Below, in pieces: positions 43,905 through 63,902 of a DNA stretch of 64,000 bases. Made by a program: the position numbers and the translations under genes. Numbering within the stretch: position 1 is the first letter of the stretch; each line of letters opens with the position of its first letter. Origin of the DNA: Cristatella mucedo (Eukaryota > Bryozoa > Phylactolaemata > Cristatellidae). Below the pieces are notes generated by a model. The model ran no database searches. It was not told the DNA's origin and saw only the letters and a list, made by a program, of their open reading frames with translations. Location: assembly GCA_009760855.2 (NCBI GenBank), contig WPIO01000077.1, positions 1,252,501 to 1,316,500 on the forward strand. The letters run 5' to 3'.

Positions 43905-44035
43905 CAAGCTATTTAACCTCATTTATATGACCGCAGAAGAGCCTTAACGGCTATCATCCTGCTTCTAGCAAGCACTAAAGCATTGTCTGCTGAAGTACTC
44001 GAACCCATTACCTGGATCATGAAGAGGGAGTGCCT
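43905..44035 (-). mobile_element. SINE2, minus strand
   Basis: AAGAGCCTTAACGGCTATCA and the reverse B-box GTACTCGAACCC are visible. It abuts LINE-A. Confidence 0.55.
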
Positions 44036-44330
44036 GACCCTGGGCTGACCCACAAGGCCGGCTGTGGCTTGGTCTCATCGTACCTGGCTGACCTGATTCT
44101 CTCGTTTCAGCCTCTTGGCACCCTCAGGCCCTCTAGAGACAATGATTTAGCTGTAGCACATTTTTACTTAAAGGCTGTTGCTACATGGCTTTTGGTCTGG
44201 GCATCTGTGACTGTTAAGCTCACTATCACAATTCTTACGTAACGGTAGCTTCTCTTTGGCTGCCAACTTTGGCAGAATCGTGTACTCTCCAGCGGTTTTG
44301 TGCAGCTAATTCCAGGCTACCTACTTCTTC
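44036..44330 (+). mobile_element. LINE-A fragment (RT C-terminus)
   Basis: Frame 44030-44242 gives THKAGCGLVSSYLADLIL and FQPLGTLRPS, matching KARHGLAPSYLAELLHQF of the longer copy. The 3' part is degraded. Confidence 0.7.
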
Positions 44331-44507
44331 AACTGCCCTGCTGACTTGGCTATGCTTCTCTCTATATATTCTTCTTATTTAATAATAATAATCTTATATT
44401 TAAACTCGATTATATTTACCAAATCTATTTTTTTAAATGAACATACATAATATATTTTCTATTAAGAATAAAAACATATATGTTTAATCTTTACAGATAC
44501 ACATTGA

Positions 44508-44542
<35 letters not shown>

Positions 44543-45105
44543 GACTATATATAAGACTCTGCATAAGATTATATACATATATATATATATTATATTTAAG
44601 ATGATTCAATTATTTTAATATTTCTGTTAATTATCAACTTATTTATTAATTTATGTCATTAATATTAATCTTAGTCCTAATTAACCGAAGCCGATTTATG
44701 ATCGAGGAAGATCGAAAAGGAGCGTCAAGATAAGATTTGAATTTCTAAAACTAGATGGATTCCTTTCAAGACGTGTCTTTGCCTCTAATTTCATAGTCTG
44801 TGCAATTTTATACAAAGGACCGGCATCAGCAACTAGCAAGTTTTCGGAAATGCATAAGAGTTCATGGGCGTGACATTGAATCAAACCTTTGTCTTTGTAT
44901 TTAATTTATTCGTTATTTTAACTCCGTCATTACTATAAACTTAGGAATTCTTGCTCTGCATGGTGTTGCTTTTCTTTCGCTGTTTCGTCACGATCTTTGG
45001 ATGCTGTGGCTCAGCACTCGGTGGTCTGCAAACCGCATTCCTCGACGGCATTTTCAGCCTCAGAGAAATCCAGCAGTACACAAGCTCCAGCTACTTCTCC
45101 GCTCA
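44331..45105. repeat. Block D right part, unit C, second copy
   Basis: 44335-44690 matches 22840-23220. 44690-45105 repeats 42770-43185. It ends where the laminin-G block begins, and (TA)n lies at 44512-44540. Confidence 0.65.
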
Positions 45106-45451
45106 GCACATTAATACTGCTCAGCTGGCTGATTCACGTGACCTTGCAGAGGTCAGCGTTTGGAGCTGCTCTCCTTGGCTGGATTCTAGAGACACGTCGA
45201 GGCGCGTCGGTACACGAAGGAGGGGTCGCTACTGTCGGCTGGATCCAGCGTCAAGTTCCGAATGCATCCCTCCATTTGGAATGAGGACTAAAAGACAGCA
45301 AGCCAGCGCGTCGCTTTCAGCTACTAGCGTTTGCTGTAGCAGCCAACACCGTTCCAGTCAGTGACGGAGCTAGAAGTTCAGCCGAAAACAATTATAGGCT
45401 GGCGGGGTTGGACCCACAACTATAGAAAAACCACAGCTCCCAGCCGTAGCG

Positions 45452-45457
45452 TTTATT
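45452..45457 (-). terminator. Polyadenylation signal AATAAA, unit C gene
   Basis: Conserved counterpart of 26509-26514. It lies about 75 bases past the predicted stop at 45531. Confidence 0.45.
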
Positions 45458-45530
45458 TGACACGAACTCAATGGTAGCTCCTCGATTGAAATTAAGGCTT
45501 GACCGCGTCGTTGGTGACGATCGGTGGGCG

Positions 45531-50452
<4,922 letters not shown>

Positions 50453-50524
50453 CTTGGCCACACGCACTGCACTGAGCTCATCCGACAATGTCGCCCAGAA
50501 TGTACGCCTTAGTCAGTCGAGTCG

Positions 50525-50610
50525 CTGGAAACGCGGCTTATAGCCGGGTTAGGCGGGCGGTTCCGCCTACCGCTTGGGCTACAGCCAATCGGAATCGAGG
50601 CGTGGCCAGG
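50525..50610 (-). promoter_or_regulatory. Core promoter of the unit C laminin-G gene
   Basis: On the minus strand: CCGATTGGCTG (50582-50592), GGTAGGCGGAA (50561-50571) and GGCTATAAGC (50536-50545), with the ATG at 50452. Order and spacing equal those of unit B, while the sequence between the boxes has diverged. Confidence 0.65.
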
Positions 50611-51344
50611 CGTAAGCACAGTGGACCAGCTCACCGACGGGATCGGCTATGCTATTTTGATGTTTATGCAAGCAGCGTTGGCGCTTCTGCAGAAGAATCT
50701 GCAGAAATTCTGAAGGAATTCCAGCAGAAATTCCTAGAATTTCTCTACGCGTTTCTCTCTACTAGGCCAGTCGGCGCATGGTTAGGTAGCATGGCGGCCT
50801 AGCGCCATAGCAGCCAGCTCTTCGTTCGCTCGTAGGAGCTGACGTCACGACCCTAAACAATTCGCTTCGCAGTCGCCCGAGCCTGCTCCAGCCGTAATCT
50901 AGCGATGCCGACGATGAGCCGGACGCAAGAGTAATCCAGCCTGTCGCCTGGCGGCTGGCCGCCTTAGATTGGTGGGCTCCCTCGGAGTGGCAGCACTAGC
51001 GGATAGTCGTATGTCGCCGCATTCGCAATCACTGCTGCCGCTCGTCTCTGCAGTCGACTGAGCTCAAAGCTCTCGAATCTTCATTTTCCAGCTGACGTAG
51101 AGTGACGAAGCGACGATGATGATGATGATGATGATGATGAGCCTCGGAATGAGCGATCCCGCTGCTGCGGCTCTTCATAGCTCGAATTGAATCAACCGAG
51201 TCCTCTGATTGGTCTGCAATAAGTCTGAGTAATAAGTAATAGTAATAAGAATAATAATATAAAAATAACAATAAGAGTAATCTAAGTAGCAATAATACGA
51301 AAGTCTGAATGCAATGGTCTGAATACGAGAGTCTGAACACGGTC

Positions 51345-51505
51345 GACTGGGCTGTGATAGCCCAGGAAGTAAGGTGCTCACTCTTCATGACCAAGTTCGT
51401 TGGTTCAAATCCTGCAGCAGAGAGCAATCTTGTTTCGCCAACTACAAGCGGCATTGGGAGCCGTTTAGGCTTTTCTGACGCTTTACAAATGAGACATTTA
51501 AAGCA
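51345..51505 (+). mobile_element. SINE2, plus strand, unit C flank
   Basis: GTGATAGCCCAGGAAGTAAG head, GGTTCAAATCC B-box, GCCAACTACAAGCGGC body. Confidence 0.7.
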
Positions 51506-52254
51506 GGTAATATCGAAATTCTCGGCTTTCAGGTTTGGTACCGGCTTCTTTCAGAGGGAAAAGAGCTGACGGGCGACGGACGGGTTTCGCTGCTCGGCGA
51601 GCAGCAGATGATACCCGCTGTGGCGATGATGCCCGCGAGAAAGTATCTGGAAAATTTGCGAAATTGTAACCACTTAACAGAAGCCCACAGGGCGAGCGTT
51701 TTAAGGAGCCGACCCTCTGCTGCAGCATCTACTCATCGATCGATGTGGGGTGCTCCCTCAGTCGGCAGGCAGCAGGCGGTCAAATGCTCGCGTTTGTTCA
51801 GTTACCACACAGTCAGCATGGTGTGGTTCTTTAATATCAAAGAAAGAGTGTAAACTCTTGACAGACTGACGGAAGCCTATCCAAGATACTAACAACTTTA
51901 TTATGCAAAGTAAGCCATGCTAGAGCGAAGCTGTTTTTCATGAGAAAGTCTCGAATTTACGGCAGGAGTCGGTGGCGAGTAGGTCACTTGGCTATGCCAT
52001 CGCATAGGCAGGTGAGAAAGCAGACAGCTGCCGGTACTCGATCTCGTGTCCGACCGCATAGAAATGAGAGGTGCACTGAAGCGGAGGTATGGCTGGTGCC
52101 GTCCGTTTCGGTGCCTAGCGAGCCAAATCGAGAGGTCTACACATGCAGCACCTCAACGGAGAGCAGAACATCTGCCAGGCGTTGAGCCAGCAAGCAACGA
52201 GGAACTTGATGCAATACACACTACTCTACTCTCTGAGCCTGGCTCGGGCGTTGG

Positions 52255-52665
<411 letters not shown>

Positions 52666-53561
52666 TTTTTCTCTAATTTATCTTCCTTTAAATATCCGAC
52701 GAACGGTCACATGTATGGCGTAACCAAAAGGTAAAGAAATGTCGTAGGCAAAACAAATTGATTTGTGAGCGAATTTAATTGTGTCCGTCGCTTTTTTTGC
52801 GAGCGTGGCCCAAAACCAATCGATTGGGTTTAGCTGCTAATGCCCCATTGATTTCATTAATTGTTGCAGGTCCCGCCACAGAGCGGGCTATAAGTGTTCA
52901 CTGTCCGCTGCAAAATTGTCTTTCAAAGAAATTCGTGGAAACATTGTATACGGAAACCGATGCAGCTAAGACCTATTTAAAGCTTATCTGTTTGTAGTGT
53001 GATCATAGAGCTTAAAGAATCACGTGTCTTGATGGACATCTAGATGCTTATCGTTTCGGGATGCCTGATCAGCCACGCTGGCAGCGGCGTTAGATACCCA
53101 GACGGCGAGTAACCTGTATTATATAATTATTATATTATATTTATGCTCGTGCATACCTATTATAGCTTCGTTATTGTGGTTCAGATGCGTTCCTAGAGGT
53201 TACCGCTGTTGCTAAGACCTGGGAACTATGCATTAACAAAAGAAATGCGGCCCACAGACGTCGTGGGTACCGGGCCCCGAATTGAGACACCGCTTGTTTG
53301 GTGTAAGATGAGAGCTGAGTACCTGCTCGTTTGCTATTCCTATCATTGTCTTTAGCCATCCAGAGCGTTCTCCCTTAAGCGATACTATAATGTTCATCTC
53401 GCTAATACAGGCGTAATTAAGCCTGCTCTAACGACTGCGGCCCAACTTAACGTTTGTCTTTAGAATCATTGTTCAAGTGCAATCAAGCCCTTGTTATAAG
53501 CAAAATAATTTCTTGAAAAGGTCTCAGACTGCTTGGTTTTACTGAAACTGGGCTAAAATTG

Positions 53562-53715
53562 TGTACCGATCTGGTTTAGCCCAGTGGTTAAGGTGCTTGC
53601 CCCGACCAAGATCCGGCCGAGGTCGTGGATTCGATTCCCGAGGCATATGTGAAGCGATTGAATAGAGCCTAAGTTTTCTAGGTAAGCAATACAAATGAAT
53701 TACAATATATTTTTA
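53562..53715 (+). mobile_element. SINE1, unit C
   Basis: TTTAGCCCAGTGGTTAAGG head, GGATTCGATTCCC B-box, GTGAAGCGATTGAATAGAG tail. Confidence 0.75.
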
Positions 53716-53784
53716 TTATATATATATATATTTTTTTTTATTTTTTTATTTATAATAATTATGTCTTTATATTTTTTTAATAGG

Positions 53785-55375
53785 TGAACTGCCCTGCAAG
53801 TAAAGACGCAACTCCGACTGATTTCTTTTTCCTTCATACCCCTAGATCAACCAGAAATGGTTTTGGAGTCGCTAGTATGGCACGCTCGAACTTTGACTTC
53901 AAGCCGTTAGCAGTACCCTTACAGCACTCTTTTGAATCTATCGTCCTGATCTCACCAGACAACACCCTATCCAATTATGACAGTGGTCTATCACCCAAGA
54001 GCTAGTAAGATCTTCTTTATCTCAAATCTGTCTGATCTCATTTCTATTCTGGGTGATGAAAGTCGATTTTTCTTCATTATGGGTGATTTTAACTTCCATT
54101 TTGATAACTTATCTGACACCTTCAGCACTGAATTTTGTTGCGTGACTGACTCAATGTCCCTTGCAGCTCATGTGCATGGCTCTACGCACATCAGGAGTCA
54201 CACATTTGACCAAATTTTCTCACGCAACTACATTTTGTCTTCGCCGATTATTCTCAAATTCTGCGAACCTGACCACATGTAGATCTCATTCAGTTTATAG
54301 TGTGCGCTCTCCTCCTCCTCATCTAAAACAAACCTGTGAATCGCGAAACCTCACGACCCTTGACACCGATGCTTTCCATGCGAGAATATCTGCTTCACCT
54401 CTGCTGCTGAATTCCTCTTCCAACCTGATATGTTCGATGAGTTTGCAGCTCTAACTAAGAACACTGTGAGCTGTCGCCAAGAAGACCCACGGTTTGCCGG
54501 AAGCATTAAACTAGCTAGGTATACTTCACTTAAGCTTGAAAAAAGATCAGGACCGAAGGTCCATCGACAGCCATATGAGGGCCACTGTAGGTCGCTTCAA
54601 TCGATCTGAGAAAGGTCAAGTTTAGCTTCTAAAAAAAACATTGTTGAATCACAGATGCACAATAAAAAATGCTGACGTCGACGGTCAACCATCTCCTTAA
54701 TTGCCATCAGTTATCTCCGTACCTAGTGATGATGACCCTATGGTGATCTAGATTATGTCCCGTTGATGATCTAGCTGATCACTTCCTTAGCTTCTTTACC
54801 GAAAAGATAGACAAGATCAGAGGGTTCATCCCTAAAATGGCGGCATCCCCTCTTGGAATGCTGTCCTTAAACTCCGTATAGCACCTCGATATCTATATTC
54901 AAGCAGGTGACTAATAAACTTTTCCTAAAGTTCATATCCCAATCAAAGGAGACAACTGGTCCTCTGGACCGTATTCACACTGTCCTTCTTCTACGATCCA
55001 TTGATCAGCTCCTACTATGCCTTAATAAAATAATAAATATGTCATTCATCTCATGTCATGTCCCAGAACCTCATCAAAAGGCTGTAGTCCAGCCAATACT
55101 CAAGAAAGAACCACTATACAAAGAGAACTTGAGCGTATTCCACCCTGTCTCCCATCTATCCCTTTTGTCAAAGACACTGGAAAGTGTCATGGCAGACTGA
55201 CTGAAGTCATATATTGAAACTTCAAGCTTTGCTAGTAAGTTCCCTCTGGCTTTAGAGCTAACCACTCCGGAGTCAGCATTGTTCCGGATTCATAACGACC
55301 TACTTAGACATGCAGACTTTGGTAGATTATCTCTGATTGTCTTGTTCGATCTCTTGGTAGCTTAATAATGACAAT
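53785..55375 (+). mobile_element. LINE-B fragment (endonuclease to RT start), unit C
   Basis: Frame 53977-54282 keeps the endonuclease box [17 protein letters not shown]. Frame 54907-55200 keeps PVSHLSLLSKTLESVMAD, the RT N-terminal conserved block. It has stops in between and ends at about 55370, inside the STETALLRV-to-LLDLSAAFDT region, at the inverted junction. Confidence 0.8.
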
Positions 55376-55379
55376 ATTA

Positions 55380-56715
55380 AGGATATATTTGATAAAGCAT
55401 CCTCAGATGACTTAATTTCTTTCTAGGTGCTTTACCTATGCTGGAAAAGAAATACGAACGAATATTTAGTGATAGCATGCTCAATAAACAACAAGAATAA
55501 CATGGTTAGACATGGCATACACTGGTTCAACACGCAAGTGTTGTTACTGGCAGCATGCACAGTGTCAACGTGCATAAACACATAAAGGACTAATGGCAGC
55601 GACCAACTAACTGCTCTGATAAAAAGACTTTTTTTTAGTTTCTTTATAATGTTAACAAGTAAGGTGGTGTTTATAAGCAGGTGGGAGTGTTGTGTTCCAG
55701 GCTTCGGAAGCGTACGAACAAAAGAAACGGTCTTCAAAAGATTTGAGGTGCCTACAAGGTATACTTAACAAGTTAGATTCCAAAATAACAGGTAAAACGA
55801 TGCTTAGCCTGGTGAGAGAGAAGATCTAATGGGTAGGCTGGACCCAAAAAACGAAGTGTGTGCAGTCGCGCATAGATCATGACTGCTCAGGCAGATGCCG
55901 TTTATTACGGAGACGCGGAATCGGGCCGCACGGCCAGCAAGCGGGCCTGCAAACAACTGCTGCAAGTGGGTCAGCTGTTCTGGCCTCAGCGGCTTCCGCC
56001 TGGGTAGTCCACTCTGGCAGTACAGCAGACTCAAAGTGATATAAAAGTTAGGGACAAACTATGAAGTCGATGTGCTGCTTGCCTGCGAGCCAGTGCAGGT
56101 TGGGCAAGAAGTGATGTGATGCAGCAACTGCAACGCTCACGACAGACAAACCAAGCTGCAGTTTTGTACCAGCTGTACCCACCTGAATGCACAGGTGGAT
56201 TGACCACCAAGCAGTGAGTTACAGAAGTCAAGACGGAATGTAAAATGCTTGGTATATTTTATATGCAGTGCCCCCTTTTAAACAAGCCCGAGTTTTAACA
56301 ATTTTGTGTAGGTGAAAGTAGGAAGACTTGACTGTGGAGTTGATGCAGTTTTCGATTAGGAGGTCACTTTAGGAAATAACGCCTAGATGTCTGGCATTAT
56401 ATTCAACGGCACATTTTCAGGTTAAGCCGATTACAAGCGTTGGACTTTCAATCTTCTGAATCACAATTGATTTTCCCATACCTAATAAGTTTGTTTAACA
56501 CCATTCAATTCTAGGAAATTAGCTGACTCCCAGTCCGAATTTTATCAATATATGCAGCAAGAGAGTTAAACAAATTTGGCTTGCTGAAGGGCTTTGAGGG
56601 ATCAAAGCCAATACACAATCGAGTGCCACCTGCACAGATGTGACAGGCTTGATTGAGGCTGGCAATCGCATTGGCAAGAGGAGGAGTATGTACCATGAAA
56701 AAACTCATATCTTAG
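55380..56715 (-). mobile_element. LINE-B fragment (RT palm to 3' end), inverted
   Basis: The 3' tail starts at 55380. Antisense RT pieces are FVRTLPKPGTQHSHLL, PALARRQAAHRLHSLSLTF and, at 56708-56511, a decayed palm with GGTRLCIGFDPSKP. Many stops. Confidence 0.75.
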
Positions 56716-56814
56716 CTACTAGCTGTGACTCTCAATTCGACTCAGCCAACTAGCCACATGGATAAATGTTCCTTCTAAAAAAACTCTGGGAGACACGCAT
56801 AGTTTAGACACTGC

Positions 56815-57478
56815 TTTCAAGGCATGTGCGATCAGATTATTGCAGCTGGTGCAAAACTCTGCAGCTAGGCTTGTCTGTCGTGAGCGTCCAACTTGCCACA
56901 TCACACCACTTCTCGCCAACCTGCACTGGCTACCAGTCGAGCAACCCATCGACTTCAAGGATTTGTCGCTCACTTTTAGGTCACGTCATTCTTTGGCTCC
57001 AGCCTATCTCTCAGATATACTCTCCCACTAGGCCAAGCATCGTACCACCCGCTTTTCGGAATCCAACAGTTTACCAATACCTCGAACAAACCTCAAATCC
57101 TTTGGAAACAGTACATTTACTTCGTATGGTAACAAATCATGAAACTCCCTCCCGACTTGCGCAGAGCATCCCCTGACCTGACCACATTTAAAAAGAACTT
57201 AAAAAAGACACCTATTTAGGACAGCCTAAAGTGGGTCCCTGTGATTCGTTCTTCAAGTGCTAATGTATGCTGACACTGTGCATGCTGCCACTAACAACAT
57301 TTACACCCTGACCCTGTGCATGTTACCCCTAACCATGCTATTCATGTTGTTTATCAAGCAGGATATTATTCGCCATCCAATCGCATTTCCCTTTGCAGCA
57401 AATGTAAAGCGCCTAAAAAGAGATTGAGTTATCTAAGGTCGCTTTACCGATTGCATTATTATTATTATTATTAACCCT
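56815..57478 (+). mobile_element. LINE-B fragment (RT C-terminus and 3' tail)
   Basis: Frame 56840-57031 gives LVQNSAARLVCRERPTCHIT, LHWLPVEQPIDFK and LAPAYLSDILSH. The 3' UTR follows, with AAATGTAAAGCGCCTAAAAAG and an ATTATTATTATT tail. One of the better-kept LINE-B ends. Confidence 0.85.
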
Positions 57479-57499
57479 CTATTGCCCACGATCCATGCT

Positions 57500-57898
57500 T
57501 GCACTATCAACGAGAAATGGTGCGGCAACTTCTGCCCGCATTAATCGGCCAACTTGAGCAGAATTCTAAAGTGAAATGTGCAGGTTAGACGGAGCTTATC
57601 TTTTACGAAATTGCTGGAAGGGCCGGATTCGCGACGAAGAAAGACGGATGACGAGGTTCCCGAATCTGCCACGGCATCTGGGATCTTGAGGAACCTTAGC
57701 ACCTTTCCCTCAAGCAAGCGAGAAGAAATAGACCATCAGGCTGGTCTCTTGCTCATTTTGAAGCGTACTGCAAAATTCGATAACCAAGAACTCGATAAAG
57801 CTGTATTTAGCATCATGAACTTGTTGGCCGAAAACCTTGCAAATGTACTTGACATCCAACAGGAAGCGGAAGAATTAGCTAAAATGCGCCTTAATTGA
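57500..57898 (+). CDS. E gene, unit C copy: small protein of unknown family
   Basis: An ATG at 57516 opens MVRQLLPALIGQLEQNSKVK and meets a stop after 23 codons. A +1 frame then runs unbroken from 57578 to a stop at 57898, 106 codons from its first ATG. It contains DEVPESATASG, LSTFPSS, HQAGLLLILK and NVLDIQQEAEELAKM. The second half shares its pattern with 15200-15412 (SDNQ, LDVQQEAEERAKM), so it was probably coding. The C-terminal half looks helical and acidic. It follows a LINE-B tail directly in this unit. Either it is a two-part gene with an unseen intron (a CAG|GTTAGA site is near 57578) or a frameshifted relic. I recognise no family. Confidence 0.35.
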
Positions 57899-57989
57899 TG
57901 TTTGCCAGGTGCTAGCTATCATGATTTGTATCTCTAACGGTTTAATAATCTTCATACCCTTTTTAGTATACCTATATTAGACAGGAGTA

Positions 57990-58400
57990 TCTTGAGTTCC
58001 AGGCTTTGGGAGCATGCAAACTAAAAGCACGATCTCCAACGATTTCGATTCTCGTACGAGGTCTGACTATTCTGACTGTACGGTTCCATTCAGAACAGAA
58101 GGTTTTAGGATACGTCGCCTTACGGGCGTTCGGATAGGCAGGCTGGAGCCAGAGAACGAAGGGATCTAAAAGTGAATGACAGAATATTTAAGTCGATGCA
58201 CTTCCGGATTGGGAGCCAGTGTTGGTCGTCAATAAGTAGAGCGATGTAGCAATTGCGATTCTCTCGACAGACAAGCCTAGCTGCAGGACTAAACGATTAG
58301 ATTCAGAATTCATGAGTTAGGATGCCTGGTAGGCGAGTAGGTCTAATATGCAGAATGAAGCCGAAGAATGAAGGGAGCCTAATGTGTGTGATAGCATTAG
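57990..58400 (-). mobile_element. LINE-B remnant, inverted
   Basis: GAGTTCCAGGCTTTGGGAGC, CACGATCTCCAACGATTT and GGAGCCAGTGTTGG match the minus-strand RT C-terminal segments at 13330 and 13730. Heavily decayed. Confidence 0.6.
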
Positions 58401-58884
58401 GTTAGATTGACTATATCATTTCAAAATATATATTTGAAAGCTCGCGTAAGTTTCGATGTGGTGTGAGTTATCCTGTGCTTTTATTTTCTCCAAAAATACT
58501 CTAATTTGGAATATACACGTAAACCAAAATTTTCTAAAAATTATATTTTGATTGAATTTGTTGGTGCGTATTTGAACTACGCACTTGTCTCGTTGGGGAC
58601 TTTTTTTTACCAAGCCTATTTGTCCCGCCCTCTTACCTCAAGCCACCTTCCCAAAAGCGTTGATTAATCCACTTTTTAGGGATATTGCTCCAGGTTGGTG
58701 AGCTCTCGTCGGGACCTATGTTTTTTGATAATGTGCACATTATCCCTAGACCAATTGACATGCTGCATCGATATTATTATTATCACGATCACCTCACAGC
58801 CTGTGGACTCGCATCGCCGAGTCATAATAGTTCCGTCGTGGAAGCCAACGCTGCACAATATTGCCGTGGACTGAAGTCCGCCAA
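58401..58884. other. No recognised feature
   Basis: AT-rich unique sequence. Confidence 0.5.
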
Positions 58885-59350
58885 TTTGATACGCGATATA
58901 AGTGTGCCAGCTCGATGCGTGACAGATCAGTTTCAGCCTGTTCGCGCCCTCAGGTACTTTGTAAAAAGTAAATTAACTGTTCCATTCCTCCGCTTAAATA
59001 CAGTTGGCAACAGGACCTTTAGCTCTGCAGGTCCTAGACTGTGGAACTCGCTTCCATAATTCTTACGCAACGACAACTACTCTCCTACTGCTGACTATGG
59101 CTCATCCTTTTCAGCGGCCCTGAGCTGCTACTTCCATGCTACTCACTACCTCAACTGCTCTCCTGGCTCTGCTATGCTTCCCACTTTGTCTTCGTTGCGT
59201 GAGACCAAGTCTGATGGCTACCGAATGCGTATCGAAAGCCGCTTAGGCCGTGAATGCACTATCCTAAACTCTCCGGTGTAACACCCACACGGTCTTTATG
59301 ACTTTGTAGAGTTTCAGACGGAGATACATTACATTACATTTCTCGCTTTA
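58885..59350 (+). mobile_element. LINE-A 3' fragment with TACAT tail
   Basis: RT end FQPVRALRYFVKSKL and NRTFSSAGPRLWNSLP (58685-59059), then the 3' UTR and GGAGATACATTACATTACAT, which defines the LINE-A 3' terminus. Confidence 0.85.
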
Positions 59351-61945
59351 TTGATAATAATTATTGAGCTTCTTAGTCACTAGTGCATTGCGAAGTGGGT
59401 TTATTTAAACAGGAAAAAATTGTGGACTTGCTGCCAAGACCTGATCATCGTTGCGCCATCTTGAACCATTTGATCTTTTTACAGAGTTGAGATCACCTGT
59501 TATAAATGCATATATGTGTTGCAACAAATGGTTAGAGCTCTCTGTAGCGAGAGTTGGCAACGGTTTTCTTTTAAATAAAGACCTATCCGCATCCGATAAG
59601 AGATCATTCTGAAGTTATATTGATAAAATACTTATATTGAACCCTAGAACCTATTACGTTTCCATGCACTTTAAATGGTACGGAACTGATCTACTGCAGA
59701 CTAGTTCATACAAAAACACGTGCACAGCACCTTGTTAGAACTTAATCTCTATCGAAGCCATTTACATATGCAGCAATCTTTTTACCCACGACCTTGGTCC
59801 CTGAATGCTCGCAACATACGCCGCCATGGCTTAACTAGAGCGAAGCATTTGGCTACATGTTATCAAAATTTACTTGGAAATTTAAATTAAAATTTAAATG
59901 AAAATAAATTTAAATTTAAATTTAGGCAGCACATTTTTTTCATAATTTACACTTAGAAAGCATCCTTGAGCCACCGCTGCAGTACTGTGCTGTATCTATT
60001 CGGCTGCAAGCTAGTACGCAAGCACGTCAGCAGCATGAAGGATGTGAAAGCAACCACGGAAGGTACTAGAACAGCAGCGGTAAACGGACCATAGTTCAGC
60101 TATCCCCACCAATGAGTGTGTATGAGCAGTCCTACTTAAGCTGTGCTTGCTTTGGTGAGGGCTCGAATGCCGCGCTCTCATCGTGCGTGTGTATTGGGGC
60201 CAGTTTTAGATAGTTTTGTCGTCAGCCTGCACAGGCGTCGCGAGGGGTTGGAGCAGGGCGACAAATGACCCTGGACGCCAAGGCTAAGAGGGGGTGGGCG
60301 GCGCCTAAACTCGAATGAATTGTACTTAATTTCTTTTAATTTTCTCGTGAGGATACCAATCTTGATTTCAAGCAAGCTCCCCTTTGCTTGGACTTGACTC
60401 ACTACTGGCTGAGCTAGCTTAAGTGTGTTTACAGAGTTCGAAGACCAGTTTGTAGTTTGAAGCTGTGGCGGCACACGAGCGACGACGGAGAATAGCCGAG
60501 GGAGGCTTTCAACCGCCGCGTATTACGCTCGCGCTCGCAGCATAACAAGCACCTGGCAGTTCACTGCTCCTTCCACCTTACAACTACCCTCCCCGTCTAC
60601 TCGTTCGACCCTGACCGCCGCAGGTGTGCTGCGTCGTGTGGAGAGTGAGTCCGGCCGCTTATGCCACGTCTAAGTCGAGCCAGCACGTTAGCAGTTCAAG
60701 GTCAAGTTCATGACCTCGAGCAAGGTCGAGCCAGCGTGCCGTGACTGAGCACTGACTCCTTTTTTTGTGTAAGACCTCTGAAGCTAGGCTTACTTTGTTA
60801 CTTACTTACTTACTTTTGCTGTGCTGCAGTCACTTGCTAGGTGTCCAAAAGAGAATAATTTCCAGAAATGAGAAGGAAAATTATGTTAACTGAGGCAACC
60901 ACAGCTTTAACATGGCAGAATTCAAGCTGAAAGTTAACAATTGAAGGTAGCATTCTCCTTTATTGTATTTCAAACTTGAAATTGTTGGCCCTGTTGTAAT
61001 ATTGGTACGCAGCATTCTCCTTAATTTTATTTTGAACTTTTAACTTTTTGGCGCTTTTGAAAATTTTTTTCGATACCTTAAGGGGGATTAACCGCGTTGA
61101 GAAAATACTGTATGATCCAAAGATGAAATTCAAAGACACCGTTTTTGACATATAAGATCTCTTGCTATGGAAGTGTCAAGACTTTGAGCAGACTTTCCGA
61201 GAATCACTATTAGATGCAAAAAGGAGATATGAATTGCGGACAGCTGCAACTGAACGAATAATCCGCTGTAGGACACACTCCCTCAAGATGTTGGTTTCAC
61301 AGCAGCAGAGGTTTAAAAAGTCATTAATTATGGCATAGACTATTTCCTATAAGAAATCGCAGCTAGGTTTTCCCGGCTCACATACCTTGATTCCAAGTTT
61401 GGTGTCTTGCTGGAAGTCCAGAAGTTTTTTAGACGCTTGACCAGACCTAAATAAGCTAGCAACGTTTAGCTATGGTGGCTTCTATTATTTAGGCGTTGAT
61501 GGAACTGAGCTGTACAACAAAATATGTGACTGAGAATGCTTTTTGTCACACAACATGACTGGGAACTAAAGACACCTCTGCAACTCATGTCTTACATTGT
61601 CGTTAATGGAGAAAATGTTTCCTAATTTGAGAGTTGCCTTGCAAATTCTTCTCATTGTAGCTGTATCAGTTTCCAGTTCAGAATGTTTCTTAAGCTAACG
61701 ATAGTCCCGTCTACTCTAAGATCATCGATAGGGTAAGATTGACTCTCTGAATTGGCTTATTTGAGCATATAGAAAGAAAGGCTGGAAAATATTATATTTT
61801 AAAATCTAAACGACCGGTTTGCCACGTTCCGGGCTAGAGCAAATCAAAGGGGTTAAGTCTGTGATAGCTTCCCTGTACCCTTTACTAAGGCTGCCAAACT
61901 TTCTCTAGTCGATGTGTCTGCAAGCATGTGCTGTTTGCATATATT
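59351..61945. other. No recognised feature
   Basis: Unique, mixed-GC sequence with no clear gene. AAATTTAAAT repeats lie at 59877-59926 and a TTAC repeat at 60797-60825. Short frames at 60178-60474 and 60960-61151 (minus) have no family signature. Confidence 0.45.
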
Positions 61946-61949
61946 CTGT

Positions 61950-63722
<1,773 letters not shown>

Positions 63723-63902
63723 TTGATAAAACACAAAGCTGATCTTTGGGTTTTTCCATTCGCCGAAATTGGGAAGGACCTCATATTTACGATGGGTTCA
63801 CCTAGCAGCCCACGACTGAAGTATGCTCGCGGTCAGACGTGCTATTTTCTTACGACCTATTATTGGAAGCTAAGATGTGGTTGTCTTGTAGGACGTCGAT
63901 CC

